Notes under the pieces: generated by a model
Seen by the model: the letters and a program-made list of their open reading frames with translations, nothing else
What the model was told of the DNA's origin: nothing
Database searches by the model: none
Made by a program: the position numbers and the translations under genes
Source of the DNA: a virus
Strand: one strand, 5' to 3'
Length of the DNA: 64,000 nt
Virus record (IMG/VR): IMGVR_UViG_3300050026_000481
Coordinates: 1 to 64,000 of that record
Part shown: piece after piece, positions 18,270 to 25,328 of the stretch
How positions within the stretch are numbered: the stretch's first letter is position 1
How the letters are laid out: every line of letters starts with the position of its first letter

Positions 18270-18935
18270 ATGTCAAACGGAATCACTATCCTAACCAGAA
18301 CAAGTCCGGATATCACCATGGATGAACAAACGTCCATGGCCTTTAGAGTCATAACGTCCTACCTTGATGGCAGCCCCATGGATTTGACTAACAGTTCAGT
18401 TACGTGGGTCGCCGATTACCATGACGTACAACAGATTAAAAAAGACGTACCGACGATGACGGTTATGCTTGACCCGGTACCCTCTTCTACCGTCGTGCAA
18501 ACTGCAGCCGCGAAACAGGACAATATAAAAGTAGCCAAGGTTGCCGACTTTTCTGACGCCTGGGGGCGGCCGGTCGCCGATTTCGCGGCAGGGGATATCG
18601 TAAACATTACTGATACCGCAGGACATAGTGAGGTTAATAGTATCGCTTCGATTAGGGATACAACGCTTACGATGGCTAACCCTCTAAGTAATTCATACAC
18701 CGTAGGAAACACCGGTACAGCAGCAAAAATAATCACCTCGTTTACGTTTTCATTGTTGCCGGGAGATACGATGTTACCGACGACTAAAACGTACGGTACG
18801 CCGATACTCTATGACCATATGACTCAAGTAACCTACCCGGCCGGATTGAGCCCTGGGGACATCTACCAGCAACCGACAACCTTTGTGCCAATGCGCGGGC
18901 GGATTTTTATTAGTCCTGTATTGAGTATAAGCTGA
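18270..18935 (+). CDS. Beta-rich virion protein, paralog of the gene at 1576
   Basis: 221 residues from the ATG at 18270, which follows GAGGTAAGGAAA; the longer frame would overlap the beta-helix gene. Residues 20-60 share the S-P-M-D-L then T-W-V-A-D pattern with the protein at 1576. Residues ~95-165 add a second small beta domain (V-N-I-T-D-T-A-G-H). Finding the two copies at opposite ends of the tail module suggests that both act as baseplate or fibre adaptors. Confidence 0.55.
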   Translation: MSNGITILTRTSPDITMDEQTSMAFRVITSYLDGSPMDLTNSSVTWVADYHDVQQIKKDVPTMTVMLDPVPSSTVVQTAAAKQDNIKVAKVADFSDAWGRPVADFAAGDIVNITDTAGHSEVNSIASIRDTTLTMANPLSNSYTVGNTGTAAKIITSFTFSLLPGDTMLPTTKTYGTPILYDHMTQVTYPAGLSPGDIYQQPTTFVPMRGRIFISPVLSIS

Positions 18936-19030
18936 TGGCTGGAAACGACAAGAAGCGCAACAAGAAGTGTGCGAGATTACGGAAAAAGAAAAAGAAGCGA
19001 GCCAATAATCGGAACGGCGGAGAATTTTAA
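18935..19030 (+). CDS. 31-residue highly basic peptide
   Basis: Starts in a TGATG overlap with the previous stop. The sequence is one third Lys/Arg (R-K-K-K-K-K-R near residues 16-22) with one Cys. It could bind nucleic acid or an acidic virion protein. No homologous family is recognised; the tight overlap and lack of a competing frame support it being translated. Confidence 0.45.
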   Translation: MAGNDKKRNKKCARLRKKKKKRANNRNGGEF

Positions 19031-19044
19031 TTAGAGGAAATAAC

Positions 19045-19371
19045 ATGGACGAAGAAACAAAAAAAGAAATTGAGAACATAGAAGCGCGCATGCAACGCAC
19101 TAGAAGGGAAGACGCTGAGGATGAAGCGAAAGTTCGGCTTATAGAAGCAGAGAAAGCGGCTAATGAACTACTAGAAGTTGCGGCAGAGGAAGCACGGAAG
19201 CTTATAACCGAAGCAGCCATGAGAGCGAGAGACTTGCTCGCAGTCGCCGTAACTAAAGCGAGAGAACTAATCCAAAAAGAACAGGATTTGGCGCGTGACC
19301 TGATTGAAGAAGCAGCAGAGCAAGACCGACGTGCAGACGGAGCTCGAATCGCTGAATTAAAGAAGGCATGA
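19045..19371 (+). CDS. Charged coiled-coil protein
   Basis: 108 residues, almost entirely helical with heptad spacing and repeated A-A-E-E-A/E-A-R-x-L/E units, giving a long coiled coil. It begins after TAGAGGAAATAAC and overlaps the next coiled-coil gene by 4 nt (ATGA), so the two are probably made together and may form a heterocomplex. The role is unknown. Confidence 0.65.
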   Translation: MDEETKKEIENIEARMQRTRREDAEDEAKVRLIEAEKAANELLEVAAEEARKLITEAAMRARDLLAVAVTKARELIQKEQDLARDLIEEAAEQDRRADGARIAELKKA

Positions 19372-19997
19372 CCAAAATATCAAAGGCAACCAAAGAAGCG
19401 GAAGCCATCAAGAAGCTCGATAAATCAGCCTTACTCGCGCAAGAGCGGATAACAGAAGCCGCGAAAAAAGCGCAGAAGATGATTGACGACGCCTGTGCCA
19501 CGGCGACACAGGCACTTGAAAACACATTGAGAATCCCTGACAGAAGGAATATAGACGGCAGTTTCCAGTGGGACCGCGGGGATAGATACCGCCGCGGCAG
19601 CGATGATAGGCTGGAGCGGCTAGAAGATAAGGTACTCAGTATAAACGGTGCTAGAGGTTCTCTGGAAGTTGGGCAAGCAAAACGCGAAGAGCAGATTATC
19701 GGATTAATTGATGACGTTACCCATATACAAAATGATTATGACCAGGTACGTAATGAGTTAGACACAGTTAATAAAGAGGTAACCTCCCGAATGTCAACTC
19801 TTCGAGAGTTAATCCTTGAAGTAAAGGAAGGGCAGAAAAATGAACTCGCAGAAATACGCACGGAGTTTATCACGAAGCACTCAGAAGCGATGAGTAAAAT
19901 ACAATGGAAAATTATTGCCGCGCTCTCTTCACTTGCGTTCTTGTTTATCTTAGTGTTTATCTCGTATACCTTTCACGTCTTTGGAGGTCTACCTTAA
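19368..19997 (+). CDS. Coiled-coil protein with C-terminal membrane anchor
   Basis: 209 residues. Residues 1-45 are an Ala/Lys-rich helix, residues 70-170 a second coiled coil, and residues ~180-203 a hydrophobic segment (I-A-A-L-S-S-L-A-F-L-F-I-L-V-F-I) followed by a short outside tail. Tail anchoring after a long coil resembles spanin-like or membrane scaffold proteins. It belongs to a run of small membrane proteins at the operon end, a position often used for lysis or exit functions. Confidence 0.6.
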   Translation: MTKISKATKEAEAIKKLDKSALLAQERITEAAKKAQKMIDDACATATQALENTLRIPDRRNIDGSFQWDRGDRYRRGSDDRLERLEDKVLSINGARGSLEVGQAKREEQIIGLIDDVTHIQNDYDQVRNELDTVNKEVTSRMSTLRELILEVKEGQKNELAEIRTEFITKHSEAMSKIQWKIIAALSSLAFLFILVFISYTFHVFGGLP

Positions 19998-20008
19998 GGG
20001 GGGTTGCC

Positions 20009-20260
20009 ATGACAGATGAAAACCACGACACCATTATACGCCACGAGTGCGCGATAGGCGAACTGCGTGAGCAAGGTGAGTTCATACTGAAACGCCTTGA
20101 CGAACAAGACGCGAACGATGTCAAAACAAAAGACGAGTTAGTTCAAAAAATCGGAGAGATACAGTCATATAATGCCAATCACCTGAATGCGATTTTGGGT
20201 TCGATAGTAGTTGGGCTGCTGACTACGGTAATAATTGTGATTTGGTACGCTATTCATTAA
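20009..20260 (+). CDS. Small tail-anchored membrane protein, holin-like
   Basis: 83 residues from the ATG at 20009; a start at 19904 lies within the previous gene and is not needed. Residues 1-55 are charged and helical with D-E-x-D-x-x-T-K-D-E-L-V-Q-K-I. Residues ~60-80 form one membrane helix (I-L-G-S-I-V-V-G-L-L-T-T-V-I-I-V-I-W). Its topology resembles small phage haemolysin XhlA-like proteins, but no motif proves function. Confidence 0.55.
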   Translation: MTDENHDTIIRHECAIGELREQGEFILKRLDEQDANDVKTKDELVQKIGEIQSYNANHLNAILGSIVVGLLTTVIIVIWYAIH

Positions 20261-20280
20261 TTAAAAGGAGGCGATAAAAT

Positions 20281-20370
20281 ATGCAATTTTCATACATGGA
20301 ATTCATAACGACGTTGATTTTTATTGAAGTACTATTCGTATTGTTCCAGATTTATGGAGTGATGCATTGA
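20281..20370 (+). CDS. 29-residue membrane peptide
   Basis: A strong ribosome site (AAAAGGAGG, 11 nt upstream) precedes ATG. The peptide is mostly one membrane helix (F-I-T-T-L-I-F-I-E-V-L-F-V-L-F). Its stop overlaps the TTG start of the membrane thioredoxin, so it may couple translation or be its small membrane partner. Confidence 0.55.
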   Translation: MQFSYMEFITTLIFIEVLFVLFQIYGVMH

Positions 20371-20825
20371 ATCACAGAACTCGGGTCACGCTTCAATTCG
20401 TTAAATCGCACCCGAAGCGGCGCACCAAGAAAATCATAGCTGCGCTGTTTATTTTACTTATTGTAGGTTGGGTAGCCAGCGTGGCATATCAGGTTGTTAC
20501 GTACAATAATCTAGCGAGTAAGCCTGAGAAACCGTGCCCCGTGATACTCGTGCCGGAGAATGCCACAAAGCCGGTGTTTTCTATTTATTACTTTACGCAA
20601 TCCGGTTGTGATTACTGCACCAAACAAACGCCAGCTATATCTGATATCGCCAAGAGCCATGATGTGACGATTATTAATTTGACAACAGATTCAAACGGCG
20701 CGGCTTTGATAAAACAATACAATGTGACGACAACCCCAACAGTTATAATATTTCGCAACAATGTAGAAGTGAAGAGGTTCAATACCGTCCAGAGCGAGGC
20801 AACACTACTGGCGGCATTGAAATGA
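20367..20825 (+). CDS. Membrane-anchored thioredoxin-like protein
   Basis: 152 residues with a TTG start overlapping the previous stop. Residues 25-45 form one signal-anchor helix (A-A-L-F-I-L-L-I-V-G-W-V-A-S-V). Residues ~65-152 are a thioredoxin fold: F-S-I-Y-Y-F-T-Q-S-G-C-D-Y-C with the active pair C-D-Y-C, and the cis-Pro motif T-T-T-P-T-V-I-I-F. The catalytic domain would face outside the cell. It may reduce or rearrange disulfides in virion or host-envelope proteins. Confidence 0.85.
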   Translation: MNHRTRVTLQFVKSHPKRRTKKIIAALFILLIVGWVASVAYQVVTYNNLASKPEKPCPVILVPENATKPVFSIYYFTQSGCDYCTKQTPAISDIAKSHDVTIINLTTDSNGAALIKQYNVTTTPTVIIFRNNVEVKRFNTVQSEATLLAALK

Positions 20826-20875
20826 AATTTATTAATTCATGCATGAGTTAAAATAAACAGGAGGTGGAAATAAAA

Positions 20876-21148
20876 ATGATAGATGCAACAACGATTAATT
20901 TTATAGCGGTGTTCGCGGGCGTTGTGATAGGGATTATCCTTACACAGTTGACGGCTGACGTGACCCCGATAGTTCACAAGATTGTTGTTTCAGTGATGGC
21001 AGTACTAGCTGTAATGGGTTCGCTCGCAACAGGTGGGCAGGTTCTAGTGCCAGCTTTATTTTCTTCACTCATCGTCGGTTACGTAGCGGGAGTTACGTTC
21101 GAGACGAACGGCGTGATGCTTAAGTTGCGCGCTCAGGCTGGAAAGTAG
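20876..21148 (+). CDS. Small polytopic membrane protein, holin candidate
   Basis: 90 residues; the AGGAGGTG site at 20860 selects the ATG at 20876 instead of a GTG inside that site. Three membrane helices are visible (residues ~7-25, 35-52 and 55-75), followed by a short basic tail K-L-R-A-Q-A-G-K. Size, helix count and position at the end of the tail operon fit class I holins. No family motif confirms this. Confidence 0.55.
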   Translation: MIDATTINFIAVFAGVVIGIILTQLTADVTPIVHKIVVSVMAVLAVMGSLATGGQVLVPALFSSLIVGYVAGVTFETNGVMLKLRAQAGK

Positions 21149-21157
21149 CTGAAAGGT

Positions 21158-21180
21158 TACTTTTTTTTCTTTTTTTTCTT
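21158..21180 (+). terminator. Poly-T terminator of the tail operon
   Basis: Two runs of eight T residues separated by one C follow the last membrane gene by about 12 nt. T tracts without a hairpin are the usual archaeal termination signal. It marks the end of an almost gap-free 20-kb operon. Confidence 0.8.
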
Positions 21181-21194
21181 ACTATTCTATACAC

Positions 21195-21203
21195 TTTATA
21201 TGC
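21195..21203 (+). promoter_or_regulatory. Candidate TATA element upstream of the cloverleaf RNA
   Basis: TTTATATGC lies about 45-50 nt before the structured element starting at 21247. A transcript starting about 25 nt downstream of the box would include the whole structure. The assignment rests only on sequence and spacing. Confidence 0.4.
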
Positions 21204-21246
21204 TACCTAGCTTTTGCTACCTTCTAATTAGCTATTTTTGGCAAAA

Positions 21247-21343
21247 GAAAGCCGTTAGCAGCGTGGTTTAGAAGCTGACGCAGAAAGGGGTAGGGTTTTG
21301 CGTTGCGTATGGGTTGGAAGCATACTATTTAGCTCTGGCTTTC
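21247..21343 (+). ncRNA. Cloverleaf-like structured noncoding RNA candidate
   Basis: Four helices can be drawn in 97 nt without overlap. GAAAGCC (21247-21253) closes on GGCTTTC (21337-21343), 7 bp. Inside are CAGC/GCTG (21259-21262 with 21274-21277), an 8-bp stem ACGCAGAA/TTTTGCGT (21278-21285 with 21296-21303, one G-T pair) with a G-rich AGGGGTAGGG loop, and GTATG/CATAC (21307-21311 with 21321-21325). No plausible gene overlaps it. It is not a standard tRNA: loops are the wrong size and the T-loop consensus is absent. It could be a viral regulatory RNA, tRNA-like decoy or leader of the micro-ORFs at 21398. Confidence 0.5.
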
Positions 21344-21397
21344 GATAAGTAGGTATTAATACTATTAAGTATATTAGTTAAGTAGAGGTAAAGTAAA

Positions 21398-21481
21398 ATG
21401 AGCTATCTCCATTGCTTGTACAGTCCCTATAACTTGCGGGGAAAAGATGTACTGTCATTATTGGCGAGAGAAGAAAAATGA
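21398..21481 (+). CDS. 27-residue micro-ORF
   Basis: ATG follows AGAGGTAAAGTAAA. The peptide starts M-S-Y-L-H-C-L-Y and ends in a charged A-R-E-E-K. It lies 14 nt before the next micro-ORF, which has its own GAGG site. It may be a leader peptide for the second ORF. Evidence is limited to spacing and the ribosome site. Confidence 0.35.
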   Translation: MSYLHCLYSPYNLRGKDVLSLLAREEK

Positions 21482-21494
21482 GGTGAGGAAAGAG

Positions 21495-21617
21495 ATGCAC
21501 AACGGAATACCAGGGAAAAACATGAACTCCTTCGAGGGGTCAAGTACCCGGGTGAAGGTGTTAGCGTGGGTCATGTCGGTGATTGTGGTTGGGGTCTTGT
21601 TTGGTTTGATGCGGTAG
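21495..21617 (+). CDS. 40-residue single-pass membrane micro-protein
   Basis: Start preceded by GAGGTGAGGAAAGAG. Residues ~20-37 form one membrane helix (V-L-A-W-V-M-S-V-I-V-V-G-V-L-F-G-L). A palindromic operator-like site begins 6 nt after its stop. No family is recognised. Confidence 0.45.
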   Translation: MHNGIPGKNMNSFEGSSTRVKVLAWVMSVIVVGVLFGLMR

Positions 21618-21622
21618 GACGG

Positions 21623-21636
21623 TTGACCAGTGTCAA
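21623..21636. promoter_or_regulatory. Recurrent 14-bp inverted repeat, site 1
   Basis: TTGAC-CAGT-GTCAA is a perfect inverted repeat of TTGAC. It lies just after a micro-ORF stop and 3 bp before an 18-bp A/T palindrome (21639-21656). The same motif recurs at eight other places in the window, several of them upstream of TATA boxes. Confidence 0.7.
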
Positions 21637-21638
21637 TA

Positions 21639-21656
21639 GTATATCTATAGATATAC
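21639..21656. repeat. Perfect 18-bp A/T-rich palindrome
   Basis: GTATATCTATAGATATAC reads identically on both strands. Its position beside inverted-repeat site 1 makes a regulator binding site or an easily melted element plausible. It could also act as a bidirectional TATA element, since each half contains TATA. Confidence 0.6.
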
Positions 21657-21776
21657 ATAAAAGTAAAGAAAGTAAAAGAAATAAAAAAGTAAATGCTCCG
21701 AGAATGGAAGGGTTTGCGATTTCCTAATGATGATAATATAAAGCTTTAAAATACTCGTGTTATGGATATGTTTGCT

Positions 21777-21789
21777 ATTATATATAAAC
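21777..21789 (+). promoter_or_regulatory. Archaeal TATA box, distal promoter of the 21901 gene
   Basis: TTATATATAAACT matches the TATA consensus. It lies about 120 nt before the next start, so a transcript from it would carry a leader that includes a second TATA box at 21866. Confidence 0.5.
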
Positions 21790-21865
21790 TTTGCTCATTG
21801 CGCACAGCCTTTTGAAATCTGCGGCAAGGTCACAATCGCATCACTTACTTTTTTACTTTTTTACA

Positions 21866-21879
21866 AAGTTATATATATG
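21866..21879 (+). promoter_or_regulatory. Archaeal TATA box, leaderless promoter
   Basis: AAGTTATATATATG is centred about 29 nt before the ATG at 21901, the spacing expected for a leaderless archaeal transcript. T-rich tracts lie immediately upstream. Confidence 0.7.
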
Positions 21880-21900
21880 TTCGCAGCATTCTAAACATTG

Positions 21901-22290
21901 ATGACAAACACATTTCGTGTTTCACCTAATGCTGATACAAAACATATCATGCGCAGAATCCGCGCGCGGGTTGACAACTGTAATCTTCCTGAGTGTTGGG
22001 TCCTACGCAAGCCAGGTCGTGATAAGATATGGTTGCGTAAAGGTGATGTTACGGGGTGCCCGGACAAAGGTAAACTCATGACAATATCCCGCCTGTTGTA
22101 TCTCTTTGAATATGGTGAGGTGCCAGAAGGGGCAAACATCAAGACCGTCTGTGGCACAAAATTTTGTCAGAACCCAGCCCACATGCGCATCGAAGGTTAC
22201 CCTGTATCATATGGGCATGTGTCTGGGCAAATAGCGCGACACATACTCACAGCCGAACAGGCGGCAGAATGGTTTAGGGATGATGAATGA
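21901..22290 (+). CDS. HNH-type zinc-loop protein
   Basis: 129 residues from the ATG; a TTG one codon upstream is not needed. Residues ~63-100 carry R-L-L-Y-L-F-E-Y-G-E-V-P-E-G and then C-G-x-x-x-C-x-N-P-x-H-M-R, which parallels the zinc-binding nuclease loop of the protein at 16175. The catalytic HNH Asn and second His are less clear, so it may be a degenerate or DNA-binding-only member. The C-terminus is helical and overlaps the next start by 4 nt. Confidence 0.6.
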   Translation: MTNTFRVSPNADTKHIMRRIRARVDNCNLPECWVLRKPGRDKIWLRKGDVTGCPDKGKLMTISRLLYLFEYGEVPEGANIKTVCGTKFCQNPAHMRIEGYPVSYGHVSGQIARHILTAEQAAEWFRDDE

Positions 22291-22460
22291 CCCCATTCAC
22301 CACCTGCGGCTGCGGCAACCTAACCTACGGCAAATACCACCGCCGCTACTGCCCCGTCTGCCTGCACGCGCATAAGAAAGCCTCCGAGCACAACCGCAAC
22401 CTACAGCGCGACGCCGACCTGCGGCAGCGGCGGACGGAACTGTGGCATAAGAGGCTATAA
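22287..22460 (+). CDS. 57-residue zinc-ribbon protein
   Basis: Begins in an ATGA overlap. Cys residues C-G-C-G at 7-10 and C-P-V-C at 22-25 form a compact zinc knuckle, followed by an Arg/Gln-rich helix (R-N-L-Q-R-D-A-D-L-R-Q-R-R). The layout suggests a small nucleic-acid-binding protein; the target is unknown. Confidence 0.55.
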   Translation: MTPFTTCGCGNLTYGKYHRRYCPVCLHAHKKASEHNRNLQRDADLRQRRTELWHKRL

Positions 22461-22461
22461 C

Positions 22462-22599
22462 GTGTCTCCTTGCGAAATCTGCGTCTCCTATGAATACGAA
22501 GGCGGCCTTGTGTGGTGTTCCCAACCATCAGGAAGTGTTGTGCTATTTGATAATAGGCCATGTTTGAGGTATGTGAAGGATGGACACAAGAAAATATAA
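22462..22599 (+). CDS. 45-residue four-Cys micro-protein
   Basis: GTG start one base after the previous stop. Spacing is C-E-I-C, then V-W-C, then P-C-L-R-Y, which is the C-x2-C...C...C-x2-F/Y plan shared by at least six other micro-proteins in the window. It overlaps the start of the HNH gene by 20 nt. Four Cys can hold one zinc ion. Function is unknown. Confidence 0.5.
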   Translation: MSPCEICVSYEYEGGLVWCSQPSGSVVLFDNRPCLRYVKDGHKKI

Positions 22600-23299
22600 G
22601 CCTAAAAAGTGCAAGGGGTGTAATATAAAATTTACCCCGCACAATGCAGGTACCATGTATTGTAGTAAATGTCGGCCTGAAAAAGATAGACAGTATAGGT
22701 TGGCGAATCGCGAAAAAATACGTAAAAAAGTTGATAAGTGGGTCAAAGAAAACAGGGAAAGGAATACTAATAATAAAAGGAATTGGTATTTATCAAATCG
22801 GGATAAAATCTTAAAAAAACGGAGCGAGCATTACGCGCAACACCGCGAAGCTATGCTAGAACGGCAAAAAAAGTATCAAAAGCGTCCAGAAGTGCGCGAA
22901 CACAAGCTCAAGCGTCAGCATATATATTATCAGGAGTATAAAAAGAGACCAAGTGTGCGAGAACAGAGGCGCGAATATTTACGAAAATACCGAGAAGAGC
23001 ACCCTGAAAAGGGAAAAATGGTACACCACAGGCGGCGCGCTCTTGAGAATGGCAACGGTGGCTCTTATACAGTTGAAGAACTAAACCAATTGTGGCACGA
23101 ACAAAGAGGCTTTTGCTATTACTGTGGTGAACTCCTCTATAAAACATTAAACAGTGTTTATCATATAGAGCATAAGACTCCACTATCACGCGGCGGCACA
23201 AACGATATTTCTAACATTGTATTAAGCTGCGCTGAGTGTAACTTGCGCAAAGGCACAAAGACGGATAAAGAATTTTTAATCGAAATAGGTAGGCTATAA
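22580..23299 (+). CDS. HNH endonuclease (NGNGG type) with N-terminal zinc finger
   Basis: 239 residues. An N-terminal C-K-G-C...C-S-K-C zinc finger (residues 11-31) is followed by ~100 residues of basic helical repeats (K-R-P-E-V-R-E-H and similar). Then come the linker N-G-N-G-G and the HNH core C-Y-Y-C-G...H-I-E-H-K-T-P-L-S-R-G-G...L-S-C-A-E-C-N. Catalytic His and Asn are present. The same design recurs at 24497, 37212 and 57222. It is A/T-rich and likely a free-standing homing endonuclease. Confidence 0.9.
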   Translation: MDTRKYKPKKCKGCNIKFTPHNAGTMYCSKCRPEKDRQYRLANREKIRKKVDKWVKENRERNTNNKRNWYLSNRDKILKKRSEHYAQHREAMLERQKKYQKRPEVREHKLKRQHIYYQEYKKRPSVREQRREYLRKYREEHPEKGKMVHHRRRALENGNGGSYTVEELNQLWHEQRGFCYYCGELLYKTLNSVYHIEHKTPLSRGGTNDISNIVLSCAECNLRKGTKTDKEFLIEIGRL

Positions 23300-23335
23300 G
23301 GATTGCCCGTGCTATTGCAAAGCAAAACCAACACA

Positions 23336-23346
23336 CTTATAAACCC
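23336..23346 (+). promoter_or_regulatory. Candidate TATA elements upstream of parB
   Basis: CTTATAAACCC at 23336-23346 fits a TATA box. A second element CCTTTAAGTATC (23410-23421) is exactly repeated at 49915-49926 upstream of another gene, and lies about 55 nt before the parB ATG. Which box is used cannot be told by sequence. Confidence 0.45.
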
Positions 23347-23471
23347 TAACTACGTTTAATTACTCTCCTTAAGCAATATTGTTATTATATCACAACGTAA
23401 TATAGCATACCTTTAAGTATCTTTAGTAACCATATAGTAACTTAGTGTCTAATGAAACGGAAGGGAGAAAA

Positions 23472-24491
23472 ATGACGCAACAATTAGAATTCGTAAGCAG
23501 CGTTGAGCTGCCGACGGAGTCAATAACCCCGTCAAAACTCAACCCGCGAACCGAGTTCGACCGGTCGGAACTCGAGAAATTCGCGCAGAATATAAAAGAA
23601 CGCGGGATTATTCACCCTATCACTGTACGCCCCATCGGAGAAAACGACTACGAGATAGCCGACGGCGAACGGCGGTGGCTGGCGGCGAAACAGCTGGGGA
23701 TGAAGCACGTACCGGTTATTATCAGGGATTTAACCGACCAGGACGTCATCGAACTTAACCTCATCGAGAATATCCAACGGCGGGACCTCACGGATGTGGA
23801 AAAGGGTAGGGCAATCAGGTCAATGCTTTTGGATGAGAAGTTTCAGTATAACACGCAAAAGGACTTAGCCAGGGCGATTGGCGTTTCGCCGGTGGAAGTA
23901 AACCGCTGGGTAGCCCTCGCAACGCGGCTGGACCCCATCGTCCAGGAGATGATTGCCCCGTCGGATATGAGCAAAGTAAAACCGGCAGGGACGATTGAAA
24001 GTAGGACGGGTACAATCATAGCTTCGCATGTCAAGGAACCAGAGAGGCAAAGAGAGATAGCGCAGGCGATAGTGGACACCGGCTTACGCGGCCAGGAAGC
24101 GAGGAGTTTTGTCAGGAGGGCGGCAAGGCCTGAAGTGACTGTACAAGAAACAGTAGATGCGATTATTGAGAAGGTCAAGGAGCCGCGCGTGCAGATGGCT
24201 TTCAGTAAAAAGGAAAGGAACCAGATAGATGCATTGGCGAAGCGCACCGTCGTAATCCCACACATCAGGCCTGGACTTTCAGAGGGAGGCTTAATAGATA
24301 TCTGTGTGCAGTCTGATAGTGTGAGAATCAGTGGGATTTATCCCAAGCAGTATGGCAGCCTCACGGATGATGATGCGATGCGAGACGGATTTAGTAATGT
24401 AGATGAATTTAGAAGCCACTTTGAAACTAAGTACGGCCCAATTGGCGATGATGAGCGGGTATTCGTAGTGCAGTTTACAACCGAGTTGTAA
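23472..24491 (+). CDS. ParB-family protein with C-terminal ASCH-like domain
   Basis: 339 residues from the ATG behind AAGGGAGAAAA. Residues 18-105 are a ParB/Spo0J N-terminal domain, with G-E-R-R-W at 65-69 (CTP-binding box II of known ParB proteins) and E-N-I-Q-R at 99-103. Residues ~127-150 form the KorB-type HTH (Q-K-D-L-A-R-A-I-G-V-S-P-V-E-V-N-R-W). Residues ~255-339 match the ASCH pattern with L-T-D-D-D-A-M-R-D-G-F-S-N-V-D-E-F and a final V-F-V-V-Q-F strand. No ParA is visible. The role may be genome partition, transcription control or RNA binding through ASCH. Confidence 0.85.
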   Translation: MTQQLEFVSSVELPTESITPSKLNPRTEFDRSELEKFAQNIKERGIIHPITVRPIGENDYEIADGERRWLAAKQLGMKHVPVIIRDLTDQDVIELNLIENIQRRDLTDVEKGRAIRSMLLDEKFQYNTQKDLARAIGVSPVEVNRWVALATRLDPIVQEMIAPSDMSKVKPAGTIESRTGTIIASHVKEPERQREIAQAIVDTGLRGQEARSFVRRAARPEVTVQETVDAIIEKVKEPRVQMAFSKKERNQIDALAKRTVVIPHIRPGLSEGGLIDICVQSDSVRISGIYPKQYGSLTDDDAMRDGFSNVDEFRSHFETKYGPIGDDERVFVVQFTTEL

Positions 24492-24496
24492 TTGCA

Positions 24497-25240
24497 CTAT
24501 TTTCTTTTACTCAACCACTCAAAATATTCTACATCAGTTTTTGCCCATTTTTGTTGATTGCAACTCAGATGAGCCAAACCAACATTAGACATATCATTGA
24601 CCCCACCTCGCGAGATTGGAATTTTGTGGTCTATTGTTGGGGGGTCGTCAAATCTTTTAAAAAAAGGTTTACCACACAAATAACATAAACCATCTTGGTG
24701 TTTGAATAATATTATTTCGGCGTCGTGTGGTAACTTTCCGCCGTTTCCTTTTATGCGCGCCCTCCGGTTTTGTACTAATATCCTTACCTTCTCCGGATTG
24801 TTCCTACACCATCCACGAGCGCGTTCACGCTCTTTTTCGGGATTCTTCCAATACTCTTCACGCTGGCGTTCAAGTATCTCTTCACGATTTTTCTTTTGCC
24901 ATTTGCGGGTAAGTTCGCGCAGGTATTTACGGTTTCCTGCACGGTATATTGCTTGGCTGGCTCGAATCTTATCTCCATGTTTTTGCCGATATCTGCGTCC
25001 AATTTCGCGGCAAGTGTCACACGTTTTAAATCGTTCAGATTCATTAGGCCTACCACAGTTATTACAGTTTCCAAGTGTGTGCCTTCGCTCGTAGGTGCGT
25101 TCATCCTCTTTCTTTAAGTATGCCACTCGGTTCTTTTTGTACCATGCTCGTCGCTTTGCGCGGCACAAACTACATTTTTTAAAGCCGTCAGCTTCAAATT
25201 CTTTACGGCATTTAGTACAAACAGAGATATTGATAGACAT
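24497..25240 (-). CDS. HNH endonuclease (NGNGG type), leftward
   Basis: 247 residues. Two N-terminal zinc fingers (C-x2-C...C-x2-C at residues 8-26 and C-N-N-C-G...C-D-T-C at ~59-78), a basic helical repeat region, N-G-N-G-G at ~168, and the core C-Y-L-C-G...I-D-H-K-I-P-I-S-R-G-G...L-S-C-N. All key residues are intact. It converges with parB, ending 5 nt from that stop. A TATA element (25264-25274, minus strand) and an inverted-repeat site (25315) precede it. Confidence 0.9.
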   Translation of the reverse strand: MSINISVCTKCRKEFEADGFKKCSLCRAKRRAWYKKNRVAYLKKEDERTYERRHTLGNCNNCGRPNESERFKTCDTCREIGRRYRQKHGDKIRASQAIYRAGNRKYLRELTRKWQKKNREEILERQREEYWKNPEKERERARGWCRNNPEKVRILVQNRRARIKGNGGKLPHDAEIILFKHQDGLCYLCGKPFFKRFDDPPTIDHKIPISRGGVNDMSNVGLAHLSCNQQKWAKTDVEYFEWLSKRK

Positions 25241-25263
25241 CTAAGTTACAGATGGTTGCAAAA

Positions 25264-25274
25264 GTTAATATAGC
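25264..25274 (-). promoter_or_regulatory. TATA box for the leftward HNH gene
   Basis: On the minus strand the element reads GCTATATTAAC, centred 28-29 nt from the ATG at 25240, implying a leaderless transcript. Inverted-repeat site 2 lies about 50 bp further upstream. Confidence 0.6.
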
Positions 25275-25314
25275 TTTCGGAAGGAAGAAGAAAGTAATAA
25301 AATTAAGCAAAAAA

Positions 25315-25328
25315 TAGACAGTGGTTAA
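25315..25328. promoter_or_regulatory. Recurrent inverted repeat, site 2 (imperfect)
   Basis: TAGAC-AGTG-GTTAA keeps one full half-site (GTTAA) and the central tetramer with one change. It overlaps the TAA stop of the leftward 25325 gene and sits upstream of the TATA box of the leftward HNH gene. Confidence 0.45.

Noticed and set aside
21247-21343. Functional tRNA gene
   Set aside because: The arms have wrong lengths for a tRNA (8-bp arm with 10-nt loop, 9-nt loop on the last arm), and no T-loop consensus or CCA is present.
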